A program made the translations under genes and the position numbers. Positions 1 to 8,142 of a DNA stretch of 47,013 bases are shown here, one piece after another. The stretch's first letter is position 1; every line of letters starts with the position of its first letter. The notes below the pieces were generated by a model. The model did not search any database and was not told where the DNA came from. It saw only the letters and a list, made by a program, of their open reading frames with translations. This DNA is from Gammaproteobacteria bacterium (GTDB lineage: Bacteria > Pseudomonadota > Gammaproteobacteria > JAKEHO01), in the NCBI GenBank assembly GCA_027296625.1, contig JAPUIX010000058.1:1-47013 (forward strand), given 5' to 3'.

Positions 1-243
1 TCAAAGGGAGGGGCGGAAGCCGTCCAGTGCATCGGCGTACGCAGCCGAGGCATTGGCGTCGCAATTAAAATCGTCGATGGTGGGCCTCGCGTCCTGGGGA
101 CAGTTACCGTGGAGGTCCTAAGACAGTTGCGGCTTTTGAGAGGCCTCAAACATGCGACGCTAGAACGATATGTCCGACCAAAGATTACAAATCATCGAGG
201 GACAGTAACGGGCGAGATAAGGACTGTCTTTGAGTTGCTGTAG
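1..243 (+). CDS. Asparaginase II-like protein, C-terminal part (5' end outside window)
   Basis: An open frame runs from the first base to a TAG at 241-243 and encodes the last 80 residues of a protein. It begins SKGGAEAVQCIG, continues with RGIGVAIKIVDGG and ends with an N-H-R-G-x-V-T-G-E-I-R segment. This order (K-x-G-A-E, G-x-A-x-K-I-x-D-G, then N-x-x-G-x-x-V/T-G-E-I-R) is what I know from the C-terminus of the asparaginase II family found in rhizobia and other proteobacteria, which hydrolyses L-asparagine to aspartate and ammonia. That family is unrelated to the E. coli AnsA/AnsB enzymes. The N-terminal part is missing, so the catalytic residues cannot be checked. Confidence 0.75.
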   Translation, partial: SKGGAEAVQCIGVRSRGIGVAIKIVDGGPRVLGTVTVEVLRQLRLLRGLKHATLERYVRPKITNHRGTVTGEIRTVFELL

Positions 244-307
244 GCAACGCCGGATTGCAAACTTCTAAATAGTTCGATGCGATTACATCATTAAGTGGAG
301 ATGTCGG

Positions 308-724
308 GTGGTGGTACAGGAGACATTGACTGTTAGTACCCGTGGTCGGGGTACTTATGACATTTCTGGCGACGTTGCCAGGGTCGTGGGGTCATCCGGT
401 GTGGAGAACGGTTTGTGTCACGTTTTCGTGCAACATACGAGCGCTTCGCTGATGCTGTGTGAGAATGCCGATCCCACCGTTCGAAGTGATCTGGAATCGT
501 TTATGTCACGGATCGTCCCAGACGGCGATCCGCTCTTTCAGCATACGACGGAGGGGCCCGACGATATGCCCGCCCATGTGCGGTCCGTGCTGACCCAATC
601 CGGACTGACCGTTCCGGTCAGCCGCGGGCGTTGTGTGTTGGGTACCTGGCAGGGGATTTACCTCTGGGAACATCGCAAAGCGCCCAACCGCCGGCGTATT
701 ACCATTACCGTCTACGGGGAGTGA
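308..724 (+). CDS. yjbQ: YjbQ/UPF0047 family protein
   Basis: This 138-residue protein fits the compact single-domain YjbQ (UPF0047) family in length and motifs. Visible features are QHTSASL near residue 38, the H-T-T-E-G-P-D-D-M-P-A-H metal-site region and a terminal G-T-W-Q-G-I-Y-L-W-E-H block. Family members have been linked to weak thiamine-phosphate synthase activity, but their physiological role is uncertain. The start is GTG at 308, preceded by GGAG about eight bases upstream; an ATG at 301 is out of frame. The gene converges on hemH, with 22 bases between the stops. Confidence 0.88.
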   Translation: MVVQETLTVSTRGRGTYDISGDVARVVGSSGVENGLCHVFVQHTSASLMLCENADPTVRSDLESFMSRIVPDGDPLFQHTTEGPDDMPAHVRSVLTQSGLTVPVSRGRCVLGTWQGIYLWEHRKAPNRRRITITVYGE

Positions 725-746
725 GCGTGGTCAGCGAGCCCGTTTT

Positions 747-1859
747 CTAGTGCTGTGCCCCCAGTGCTTGCGCCCTTTCTCTACTGGCTTCATTTTGCGT
801 TTTCTTATCCTTTGCGTTCCAGTCAGCCGACGCCTCCGGCCAACCTTGCGTGTGCTTGACAATCAGCTTAGCAAGCGCGCCGATGTGTTCAGGGGTATCG
901 TTCAAGGCCGGAATATAGTTGAATTGCTCGCTCCCGGCTCGCGCGAACAGCGCCCGGGCTGCCATGTCGATTTCCTCCAGGCTCTCAAGACAGTCAGCGG
1001 CAAATCCAGGGCAGACGACGTCCACACTTTTAACATTGGCAGCGCCCCACTCCCGCAGTGTCTGATCGGTGTAGGGCTTTAGCCATTCTCTTGGGCCCAA
1101 GCGCGACTGGAATGCGACACCCCAGGTGTCATCCGCGAGCTGCAAGCGCTCCGCCACAAGTCGGGCCGTCTTGTGGCACTGGCAGTGGTAGGGATCACCA
1201 GCCAAAAAGTAATGCCTCGGGATGCCGTGGAAGGAAAACAACAGTCGTTGCGAACGGTCGTGCAATTCCCAGTAAGTTTCAATCCGCTTTGCCAAGGCGT
1301 TGATGTAACCCTCGTCATCGTGGTATTGGGTGATCATGCGTATGTCGGGCAGCCACCGCCAGCCTCTGAGTACGCGGGTAACCGCATCGAACGTGGATGC
1401 GGTGGTGGTAGCGGAATATTGTGGGTAAAGCGGAAAAACCAGCAGGCGGCGGGCGTTGGCCTGGCGGAGTTTTTCAAGGGCGCTCTGAATTGATGGATTG
1501 CCGTAGCGCATCCCCAGGACAACCTTAAACGGTCCGCCAAATTTCTCCTGTAATGCCTGGCTTAGTGCTTCCGCCTGTCTCTCTGAAATCGTGCGCAGGG
1601 GTGATCCGTTGTCTGTCCAGATCTTCCTGTATGCTCCAGCCGAGCGCTTTGGGCGAGTACGAAGGATCACGCCGTGCAGGAGCAGCCACCGTAGTGGCCC
1701 CGGAAGTTCTATCACTCGCGGATCGGATAAAAACTCCCTTAGGTAACGCCTTAGCGCCGCTGGTGTCGGCGCATCAGGTGTCCCAAGATTATTCAACAAG
1801 ATCCCAATACACGCTTGGGTGCCATGGGTAAAATCCGAATCACCGACGTATTGAATCAT
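747..1859 (-). CDS. hemH: Ferrochelatase
   Basis: Ferrochelatase inserts ferrous iron into protoporphyrin IX in the last step of protoheme synthesis. The 370 residues show LLNNLGTPDAP near residue 21, GMRYGNPS at 116-123, PLYPQYSATTT at 143-153, SFHGIP with the catalytic His at 211, and CPGFAADCLESLEEI at 283-297 with the conserved acidic residues. A CQCHKTA stretch at 226-232 is common in proteobacterial forms. About 40 residues beyond the core make a polar C-terminal tail. It is transcribed away from the cupin gene, with 93 bases between the starts. A second heme gene, hemB, lies 26 kb away, so this is not a heme operon. Confidence 0.95.
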   Translation of the reverse strand: MIQYVGDSDFTHGTQACIGILLNNLGTPDAPTPAALRRYLREFLSDPRVIELPGPLRWLLLHGVILRTRPKRSAGAYRKIWTDNGSPLRTISERQAEALSQALQEKFGGPFKVVLGMRYGNPSIQSALEKLRQANARRLLVFPLYPQYSATTTASTFDAVTRVLRGWRWLPDIRMITQYHDDEGYINALAKRIETYWELHDRSQRLLFSFHGIPRHYFLAGDPYHCQCHKTARLVAERLQLADDTWGVAFQSRLGPREWLKPYTDQTLREWGAANVKSVDVVCPGFAADCLESLEEIDMAARALFARAGSEQFNYIPALNDTPEHIGALAKLIVKHTQGWPEASADWNAKDKKTQNEASRERAQALGAQH

Positions 1860-1952
1860 TCAAAATGTCTTCTTGTGCATAACAAATTTTGGTGGCCAAC
1901 AGTATAGCGCTTCCTCGCAGAGTGACGCTCGAAACATCATGAGGGCCGTACC

Positions 1953-2312
1953 ATGTTCATTAAACAACTTAATGCCTGCAATGAGATCATCGCCAACGAT
2001 GGCACTCGAGTATATGAATTGCTTCATCCACGCCAAGATCCGGTGGAGCTCCCGTATTCTCTTGCGTTAGCAATGTTGGATGCTGGACAGCGATCCAAGG
2101 TGCATTACCTTCGGCAAACGGAGGTTTACTATATCATTCGCGGACACGGCCGAATGCATGTGGGTGATGTGGATGAACCGGTTTCAGAAGGCGCTGCGGT
2201 CGTCATTCCGCCTGAGGCCCCACAATGGATTGAGAATACCGGTGAGACTGAGCTTGTATTCGCGGCAATCGTGAGCCCGCCGTGGCGAGCGGAGGACGAT
2301 GTAAGAATCTGA
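1953..2312 (+). CDS. Small single-domain cupin protein
   Basis: This 119-residue protein is a single cupin barrel. Motif 1 reads G-x-R-S-K-V-H-Y-L-R-Q-T-E-V-Y-Y-I-I-x-G-x-G, and motif 2 reads E-G-A-A-V-V-I-P-P-E-A-P-Q-W-I-E-N-T-G. The His and Glu of motif 1 are present. The usual motif-2 histidine (P-x-x-x-H-x-x-x-N) is replaced by Gln in APQW, so metal binding may be altered. Small cupins range from isomerases to ligand sensors, and no substrate can be inferred. The ATG at 1953 has GAGGG six bases upstream. It converges on mltD. Confidence 0.85.
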   Translation: MFIKQLNACNEIIANDGTRVYELLHPRQDPVELPYSLALAMLDAGQRSKVHYLRQTEVYYIIRGHGRMHVGDVDEPVSEGAAVVIPPEAPQWIENTGETELVFAAIVSPPWRAEDDVRI

Positions 2313-2357
2313 AAGAGGTGCGCCAGTGTTACGGGACTGTAATTGGGCGCTCTGTTG

Positions 2358-5084
2358 CTAACACACCTTACAGTCGGGACTCGGCTGTGGCGTTCCTTCG
2401 TGGCGGTGCTCCACGCGCGGGAAGATTACCGAAGTACCGGGGTGCACCGCGTTTAAGTCGAGGTTGGGGTTGTACTGACGGAGCAGCCAGACCGGCACGT
2501 CATAGGTGCGCCGCGAGAGCAACCAGAGTGAATCACCCCATTGGACAACGTGCTCGTGTGAGCCCGTGATCTGGAACTGCCCGAAAAACATCTCTTGCAG
2601 TTCGGAGTGGTAAGCTAGCCGTTGTTGCTCGAATTCCTCGGGGGTAACTCGGGAGAAATCCAGCTGTACACGTCTGCCGATCATCAGCGCCTGTCCGTAC
2701 TTCATCTTGTTTATGTACCGCAGTCGGCTCGCGCGCAGTTGAAGCCACTCAGCATAGTGGCCGAGTGTCTCCGCAGACTGCACCTCGATCGTGTGATCAC
2801 TTGCGACCGAGTAGTCGCTCGGATCCGCAGACAGGGCCGGGTGGACCGCTGTCGGCAACGTCGGCCCTAGTACCGCCGCCTCTTCGGGCGAAGCCGGCTC
2901 GGCGGACTCGATGGCCACGATATCTGCCTTGGTCATCTCCAGGGGGGTGGTCTCGGTGGTGGTATCGTCCGCGATGGGGGCCGTGCCAGCGGGGAGCGCC
3001 TCTGCAAAGGATTCGGGCCCGTCGATGGAAGAAGACTCGTGGGGAGTCGGTGCGACAGACGCGGTCTCGTAAGACTCACTTCGCATAGCGACGGTTTTAT
3101 CGGCGAGATCACCCTCCCCCGTGGCCGGCTCATTTTCCTCCGCTGCAAGTGCGGCAGCCTCGAGGGGATCTGGCGAAGCGGGTTCCTCCGGCTGGGTCTC
3201 TAAGCCCAACATTGAAGGCTTGAGTTGACTACTTGCGAGCTCATTGCGTGTTTCATCACTTAAGCTTTCAGGCATCTCGGCGGCAGCGGTTTCTGTGCTG
3301 CCCTGTTGGGTGTTGGGCTCCGTGGCTAGGGCGACTTGCACCTCTGCTGGCGGCGTTGACGTGGCCGGTGTCACGTCCTCGCCCTCGGCGGTTTCGGTTG
3401 CTGCGGATACCCCTATCTCGGGCGCGGCGCTTGCCACAACAGTCTCAGTGCTATCGATTGCGGTTTTTGCCGGCGGCTCCCCAACAGCTGTGCCATCGCT
3501 GCCAGTGGAAACGGCAGCGACGCGTATTGTCTGTCCCGGGTGGATAAGATGGCGGTTGGAAAGTTGATTGGCAGCGATAAGCTCTTGTTCGTTTACAGCG
3601 AAGCGGCGTGAAATTGAGGACACCGTGTCGCCGCGACGCACGGTGTAGAGTCCGTCAGCTGGTGGCTCAACGCGATCAACTTGCTTGGAACTCGCTGCCG
3701 CGACCTTCGTCGGTGCGCCACCTTCCTTGTAGGGCAAGCGTAACGTCTGACCCGCGACAATAAAATGACGGCTACGAAGCCCGTTAAGCTCAGCTAGCTC
3801 CCTGGGACTTGACCTGAAGCGTGCGGCAATGAGAGACAGGGTATCGCCACGCTGCACCTTATAGAACTTGTCGGGCGTCTGAGCGCTGAACCGCTCAGAC
3901 GGCGCAATGCTCGCAAGTACTGTTTCAGCGGACTCAGGCGCCAGATTGCGGGGCACGCGTAGCTTGAATCCGCGTGGCACGAACTTGGTCCCATTCCATA
4001 CCGGTGATCTGAGCGCAGGATTGTGTTTCTTTAGTATTCGCTGATCCACGCCCAAGGCGCGGTCGATTGTAGCGACCGTCATATAGTCGGGAACCTCCAC
4101 GGTCACCGTGTCTGGGGGTGTGTCGCGACGGAGCTTGCCGAAGTATTTCTGTGAATTATTAGCGACGTCGAGTGCGGCGAGAAACGCAACGTAAAAATTA
4201 CGCGATGCGAAGCCGAAGGTGCGGCTCTTATAGTCACGTACGATAATGGCGATGTCATCCGTTCCTAACTTCCGCACGGCTCGCCGCATACCCGCAATGC
4301 CGTGATTGTAGGCAGTAATCGCCAGTGGCCAACTGCCGATCACATTGTAATTGTGCTCCAGCAACTGTGCGGCGGCGACAGTTGAGAGGAACGGATCCAA
4401 ACGCTCGTCGACAACGTGGTCCACCCGCATATATCGGCGCCCCGTGGAGCGCGTGAACTGCCAGAGTCCGGAGGCCCCGACGTGCGATCGGGCCGCGGGA
4501 TTATAGGAGGACTCCACATGAGGCAGCGCAGCAAGTTCCGTTGGCAGGCCCATCTGCGAGAAGGTCTCTATAATGTACGCGTCCCAGGCGCCGGAGCGAA
4601 TGCGTCCGGCACGGAACTTGTCTGCCTGGCCCAACTGGAACCGAACCCGATCAGCAGCGGTGCGTAATGTACGGTTACTGACATCCGGGGGCCACTGCGC
4701 CAGTACAAGCCGTTCCTCCGCAGTGAGGCCCTGCCGCTTTCCTCCGCCAAGGGTTAGGAGGATTATCCTATATTGCTTCTTTACCTTTTTTACGTGCTTT
4801 GCCCGGGTGCGCCGACTCATGTCCGGTGAAAATCGGATGATCTCGTAGACGACATCAAATTCGCGGGCATCATGTACAAGTCCCCCTTGGGTGGGCACCT
4901 CCGTATACACGCGTGTCCAAAACTGAACAGCGGGTTCCAATTCTGGCGGTCGCGGCAGGAGAACAGGCTCTTTGGAAAGCGCGCTCGTGGGCAGTATGCT
5001 GAGCGCGATCACCATGAGGCAGATCTGCCTCAACGGCGCGCTCTGATTTGTCGCTTTCCGGTCTAATGTGGTCCCTTGAGCCAC
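2358..5084 (-). CDS. mltD: Membrane-bound lytic murein transglycosylase D-like protein with LysM repeats
   Basis: This periplasmic enzyme cleaves the glycan strands of peptidoglycan. Its 908 residues begin with a signal-like segment (hydrophobic about 20-37) without a clear lipobox. An SLT domain follows at about 165-290, with the catalytic Glu at 191 in HVESSYNP, then GASGLWQF and AITAYNHG. Two clear LysM repeats lie at about 408-450 (YKVQRGDTLSLIA) and 480-522 (YTVRRGDTVSSIS). Residues 525-745 are an Ala/Glu/Pro/Thr-rich linker. Near the end come a degenerate LysM-like segment and a last LysM (HVVQWGDSLWLLS). The start is GTG with GGGGGAAG just upstream. E. coli MltD is about half this length, so the long linker and extra repeats are unusual. 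Confidence 0.9.
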   Translation of the reverse strand: MAQGTTLDRKATNQSAPLRQICLMVIALSILPTSALSKEPVLLPRPPELEPAVQFWTRVYTEVPTQGGLVHDAREFDVVYEIIRFSPDMSRRTRAKHVKKVKKQYRIILLTLGGGKRQGLTAEERLVLAQWPPDVSNRTLRTAADRVRFQLGQADKFRAGRIRSGAWDAYIIETFSQMGLPTELAALPHVESSYNPAARSHVGASGLWQFTRSTGRRYMRVDHVVDERLDPFLSTVAAAQLLEHNYNVIGSWPLAITAYNHGIAGMRRAVRKLGTDDIAIIVRDYKSRTFGFASRNFYVAFLAALDVANNSQKYFGKLRRDTPPDTVTVEVPDYMTVATIDRALGVDQRILKKHNPALRSPVWNGTKFVPRGFKLRVPRNLAPESAETVLASIAPSERFSAQTPDKFYKVQRGDTLSLIAARFRSSPRELAELNGLRSRHFIVAGQTLRLPYKEGGAPTKVAAASSKQVDRVEPPADGLYTVRRGDTVSSISRRFAVNEQELIAANQLSNRHLIHPGQTIRVAAVSTGSDGTAVGEPPAKTAIDSTETVVASAAPEIGVSAATETAEGEDVTPATSTPPAEVQVALATEPNTQQGSTETAAAEMPESLSDETRNELASSQLKPSMLGLETQPEEPASPDPLEAAALAAEENEPATGEGDLADKTVAMRSESYETASVAPTPHESSSIDGPESFAEALPAGTAPIADDTTTETTPLEMTKADIVAIESAEPASPEEAAVLGPTLPTAVHPALSADPSDYSVASDHTIEVQSAETLGHYAEWLQLRASRLRYINKMKYGQALMIGRRVQLDFSRVTPEEFEQQRLAYHSELQEMFFGQFQITGSHEHVVQWGDSLWLLSRRTYDVPVWLLRQYNPNLDLNAVHPGTSVIFPRVEHRHEGTPQPSPDCKVC

Positions 5085-5262
5085 ACTGTCTTCCCCCTAC
5101 GCAATGTCAACCTGCTCTTGTGATAAATTGGCGTCGCTATGATCTGGTATTTGTATTTGCGCAACAGCCGATTAGGAGCGTTACTTATTGAATACCTAAG
5201 CTTACGTATATAGCACAGGAGTTCAAGTAATATTCTTGTATTTATTGATGTTGGAAAGGTTA

Positions 5263-5280
5263 GTCACACACGTGTGTGAC
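5263..5280. repeat. Perfect 18-bp palindrome, possible operator
   Basis: The sequence GTCACACACGTGTGTGAC is identical to its reverse complement over 18 bases. It lies between the end of the vWA lipoprotein gene (5337) and the GTG start of mltD (5084), about 180 bases upstream of mltD. A palindrome without a loop, and with no T-run on either side, fits a dimeric regulator site better than a terminator. The bound factor is unknown and I saw no second copy in the window. Confidence 0.5.
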
Positions 5281-5336
5281 CACAAAAATTTGGGGTAGGG
5301 TGATTGGGTGTGCGAAGTATCTTGTCAGGCGCCTTT

Positions 5337-5987
5337 TCAGCCGTCCAGGATTCGATCTAGGCGATCCATGTCGTTAATTACGCGCCATTTGCCCCCACCT
5401 GATTCAACACGCTGTTGCCATGCTTCCAAGCGGTTTAAATACTCACGGGGGTCTACGTTATCACTACGGAGTTTCGTTACGTTCACTGCCACGACATCAA
5501 ATCCAGTGAGCTGCAGGGGTATGTCACGTACATAACCTTTTCTGAGGTCTTCCTTAAGGTCCGAAAAGATCAGAATGGTTTTTTTGCCGGTGCCTTTTTC
5601 ATTCAGGTATTCAATAGCTTGCAAGATGCCGCCGGTGATATCTGTATATGCCGCAGGTTTGACTTCCTTGACGAAACTATCAACGCCCTGGCGGAACTTG
5701 CGTTTCTGATGATTGGCCATACTTGGCCGGTCGTCGAATGTCACCTTGGCGACGATGTCCTTCTCACTGAAACTGCCCGTATCGATGCGAGCGACCGCGA
5801 AAGAGTCTCTTGGTTCCATCGATACTAAGATGACATTAATGACTTTTTGCGCATCCTTGAGTTCGTTTACATAGGTGCCCGAAGTATCCATCAACATGTA
5901 GACACCGCGATTTGCCGGAGTGACATCGGAACATCCCGCTAATACGCATATTGCGGCTAGCATGATGAATCCTGTTAACCGTTTCAT
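5337..5987 (-). CDS. vWA-domain lipoprotein of unknown function
   Basis: This is the last gene of a three-gene envelope operon. The 216-residue product starts with a lipoprotein signal (lipobox V-L-A-G-C, Cys 19). A von Willebrand A-like fold follows, with a MIDAS-type motif D34-T-S-G-T38, a threonine in YTDITGG and a later FSDLKED aspartate after a hydrophobic strand (KKTILIF). Standard MIDAS is D-x-S-x-S plus T plus D; here the last Ser is Thr, which can still bind metal. It should be anchored in a membrane on the periplasmic side. Its ATG shares one base with the stop of the upstream membrane-protein gene (TGATG), so translation is probably coupled. I know no characterised homologue. Confidence 0.85.
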   Translation of the reverse strand: MKRLTGFIMLAAICVLAGCSDVTPANRGVYMLMDTSGTYVNELKDAQKVINVILVSMEPRDSFAVARIDTGSFSEKDIVAKVTFDDRPSMANHQKRKFRQGVDSFVKEVKPAAYTDITGGILQAIEYLNEKGTGKKTILIFSDLKEDLRKGYVRDIPLQLTGFDVVAVNVTKLRSDNVDPREYLNRLEAWQQRVESGGGKWRVINDMDRLDRILDG

Positions 5988-7447
5988 CAGGATGTCCCTC
6001 TAATAGTCATTGTCTCAGTTTTTGGTTCAGTGTCGTCTGACACCGATTTTGGCCCCATGATGCGCTTTCTGATGTGTTTCTCGATCCACAGTGGCCCGAA
6101 GATCACGAGATCGTACACGTGTACTAGCCATTTTCCGGAATAACGAAACACGTTTCCGGTCAGGCGTAAGAGAAAGGCCATACCCCGAAGGAGGCCAATC
6201 CCAATCATTCCGAGTACGGTTCGAAGCGAATGTACAAATGTTTCCAAAGGTATTGCTACAAACACGAGTGCGAAGGGCAGGATGAATCCCAGCCCCATTT
6301 GCGCAGCGGTGGTAATCCAGATAAATTCTGATTGAAACTCTGCGATGTCGTCACCTCGAAGTAAGGCGCTGGTGGCGAGTTCATCCTGCATTAGGGTTTC
6401 GCGCAGGAAAGCCAGTCCTGCCTCTACGCTGGCGAGTGCGAACAGAATGGTAAACGTGATCCAAACCATTCGAATGCGCATTCTGTCTTGTAGCGCACCG
6501 ATCACAGGAAATAGGCGTGTAATCCGCAGGGATTCCATCAGAAATAGCCCCATGGAGATTTCGACTAGGATGATCACCAATGCGGAAATATCCGCGATCT
6601 TGAAGTTTCCAATGGTATTATGCCCACCCACCATCTCCGCCATCGGCCGAGCGATCAAGTGAAAGTTAATCATCGCACCACCCATAGCGATGATGAGGAC
6701 GATAGAAGAGATGAAAAACTGAGTGAGTTCAGATGACGACAACATGCGTACCGCACGGTCGGTTTGCTTCTGAATATTTTCATAATCATCGATGTGCCGA
6801 TCGATGACTTTAGCGCGTTCCAGCAATCTATTTACATTCTTATCAACAAGCCCAAGTGCCCGTTGTAACCTTCGCCAATGGGGCATCATTTTTGTCAGCA
6901 ATTTGTGACGAACATGAGTGGCTTTGCGGTATTCCTCCAGGGCTCTATCATGAGCCTTAACCATGGAGCCGTGGATCTCTGCAAGAATGTCGCTAACCAT
7001 GGGGTCACTCTTTGCAGGTATCTTGGCAATGGCTTCGACTGCTTTAGTCCAGGCTAGTGGTGAGGGTGGTACTTCGGTGCTTTGTTTGTAGTCCTCTTCG
7101 ATCACAGTGAATTCTTCACTGAGTTTTCTGTGCAGCGTTGGGTATTCGGCCAGGTCGCTGCTAATAGTTGTATAAACCCGCTCGAATTCCCGCTCTATAA
7201 TGCGTTCCGATGCTTCCCTTCCAGCAGCCAATAAAACTTCTTTATTACGTTGGGATAATTTCTTTTCCGCTCGCATTATGGAGTTAGCGGCTAATCGCAT
7301 GGCATGATGCAAAACGCGACTAAACGACAGGATGACACGGTGCGCAGGTGCTCTCGCAATATACAAAAGCACGGCCAGGATGATGAGCCAGATTACCCCT
7401 GACCATAAGGGATTTGGCACAATCGTATAGATATCCGAAAATGACAT
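5987..7447 (-). CDS. Large coiled-coil integral membrane protein of unknown function
   Basis: The 486-residue protein has an N-terminal membrane segment (about 14-32). A long, charged, helical, probably cytoplasmic region follows (about 40-245, rich in E, K and R with heptad-like spacing). Then come at least five hydrophobic segments (roughly 250-272, 295-318, 335-358, 385-410, 415-440) and a polar basic tail. I recognise no catalytic motif. It follows a small lipoprotein gene and overlaps a vWA lipoprotein gene by one base, so the three products probably form an envelope complex. The ATG is preceded by GGAGG at good spacing. It is not recognisably MotA/ExbB-like, and the function is unknown. 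Confidence 0.8.
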   Translation of the reverse strand: MSFSDIYTIVPNPLWSGVIWLIILAVLLYIARAPAHRVILSFSRVLHHAMRLAANSIMRAEKKLSQRNKEVLLAAGREASERIIEREFERVYTTISSDLAEYPTLHRKLSEEFTVIEEDYKQSTEVPPSPLAWTKAVEAIAKIPAKSDPMVSDILAEIHGSMVKAHDRALEEYRKATHVRHKLLTKMMPHWRRLQRALGLVDKNVNRLLERAKVIDRHIDDYENIQKQTDRAVRMLSSSELTQFFISSIVLIIAMGGAMINFHLIARPMAEMVGGHNTIGNFKIADISALVIILVEISMGLFLMESLRITRLFPVIGALQDRMRIRMVWITFTILFALASVEAGLAFLRETLMQDELATSALLRGDDIAEFQSEFIWITTAAQMGLGFILPFALVFVAIPLETFVHSLRTVLGMIGIGLLRGMAFLLRLTGNVFRYSGKWLVHVYDLVIFGPLWIEKHIRKRIMGPKSVSDDTEPKTETMTIRGTS

Positions 7448-7497
7448 AAGGGCCTCCGGGTACTGCTAACTGCTACGTTCGACGAAGAGACACCAAA

Positions 7498-7710
7498 CTA
7501 TTGACTCTCTTGGTCGATAGTTTTGCGCTGTCTGGCAGCCGCGTCCATCAAGGTCTGTTCCACACCCTTGGCTTTTTCTAAAGCGTGCACTTGAGTCTCC
7601 CATACATGATCCTCGGCACTACGCGGTTTGTTGTTATTGTCTGTATCGCTCGAACAGCCCGATAGAAGCGATATCGCAAGACACAGTGGAAAATAAAGTA
7701 GGGTTCGCAT
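7498..7710 (-). CDS. Small lipoprotein, first gene of the vWA operon
   Basis: The 70-residue product has a lipoprotein signal peptide with lipobox L-L-S-G-C (Cys 19). The remaining 51 residues are polar: an Asn/Asp-rich linker, then a short helix rich in Glu, Lys, Gln and Ala. No domain is recognisable. It is separated by about 50 bases from the coiled-coil membrane-protein gene, and all three genes of the group are on the minus strand, so they are probably co-transcribed. The lipobox and context make it a credible gene despite its size. Confidence 0.7.
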   Translation of the reverse strand: MRTLLYFPLCLAISLLSGCSSDTDNNNKPRSAEDHVWETQVHALEKAKGVEQTLMDAAARQRKTIDQESQ

Positions 7711-8142
7711 GGTCTGTCTTCAGGACTTGGAGAAAATTCAGACGTATCGTTCTGTCCACTCCTACTATATAGCACTTTTTTTTTGCGTTGAGCCGCATCA
7801 AATCTATTATTGGCCGAACGGTGATTCACCGTGCCTTAGTGCCTAAAGCCACGCGGTTACAGCGATTTCTGGTTAGTATAATCTGAGTAATCTGCCACGG
7901 CCCTGGATTCTGCTTGAAATGTGATGTCTTAGGCATTTCCCGCAGCCCCATGGCATCCGACGGCGGGGCGTTGTCAACCGGTCCTGCTTTGTATTGTGTA
8001 AAGGATCTGATATCGACTGAGAAGAGAAAGCACATGGAATTCAATATGTTAACAACCAGTTAGTTAGTTAGCTACTGATTCCGGATCCCTTTCACGCAGT
8101 GCGACCAACTGATTCGACTGTCAAATAACGCGACAGTTCTGG
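7711..8142. other. Intergenic region without a convincing gene
   Basis: This gap lies between the start of the small lipoprotein gene and the end of ybbP. A 72-codon minus-strand frame at 7826-8044 has no signal peptide, motif or ribosome-binding site that supports it. On the minus strand, a TATAGT-like -10 near 7765-7770 could belong to the lipoprotein operon, but no good -35 accompanies it. An inverted repeat (ACTGTC, 9-base loop, GACAGT) at 8117-8137 sits just after the ybbP stop but lacks a T-run. A GTTA triplet repeat occurs at 8059-8071. Confidence 0.5.

Noticed and set aside
7826-8044. 72-codon minus-strand frame in the gap before ybbP
   Set aside because: No ribosome-binding site, no signal or domain and mixed composition; probably chance.
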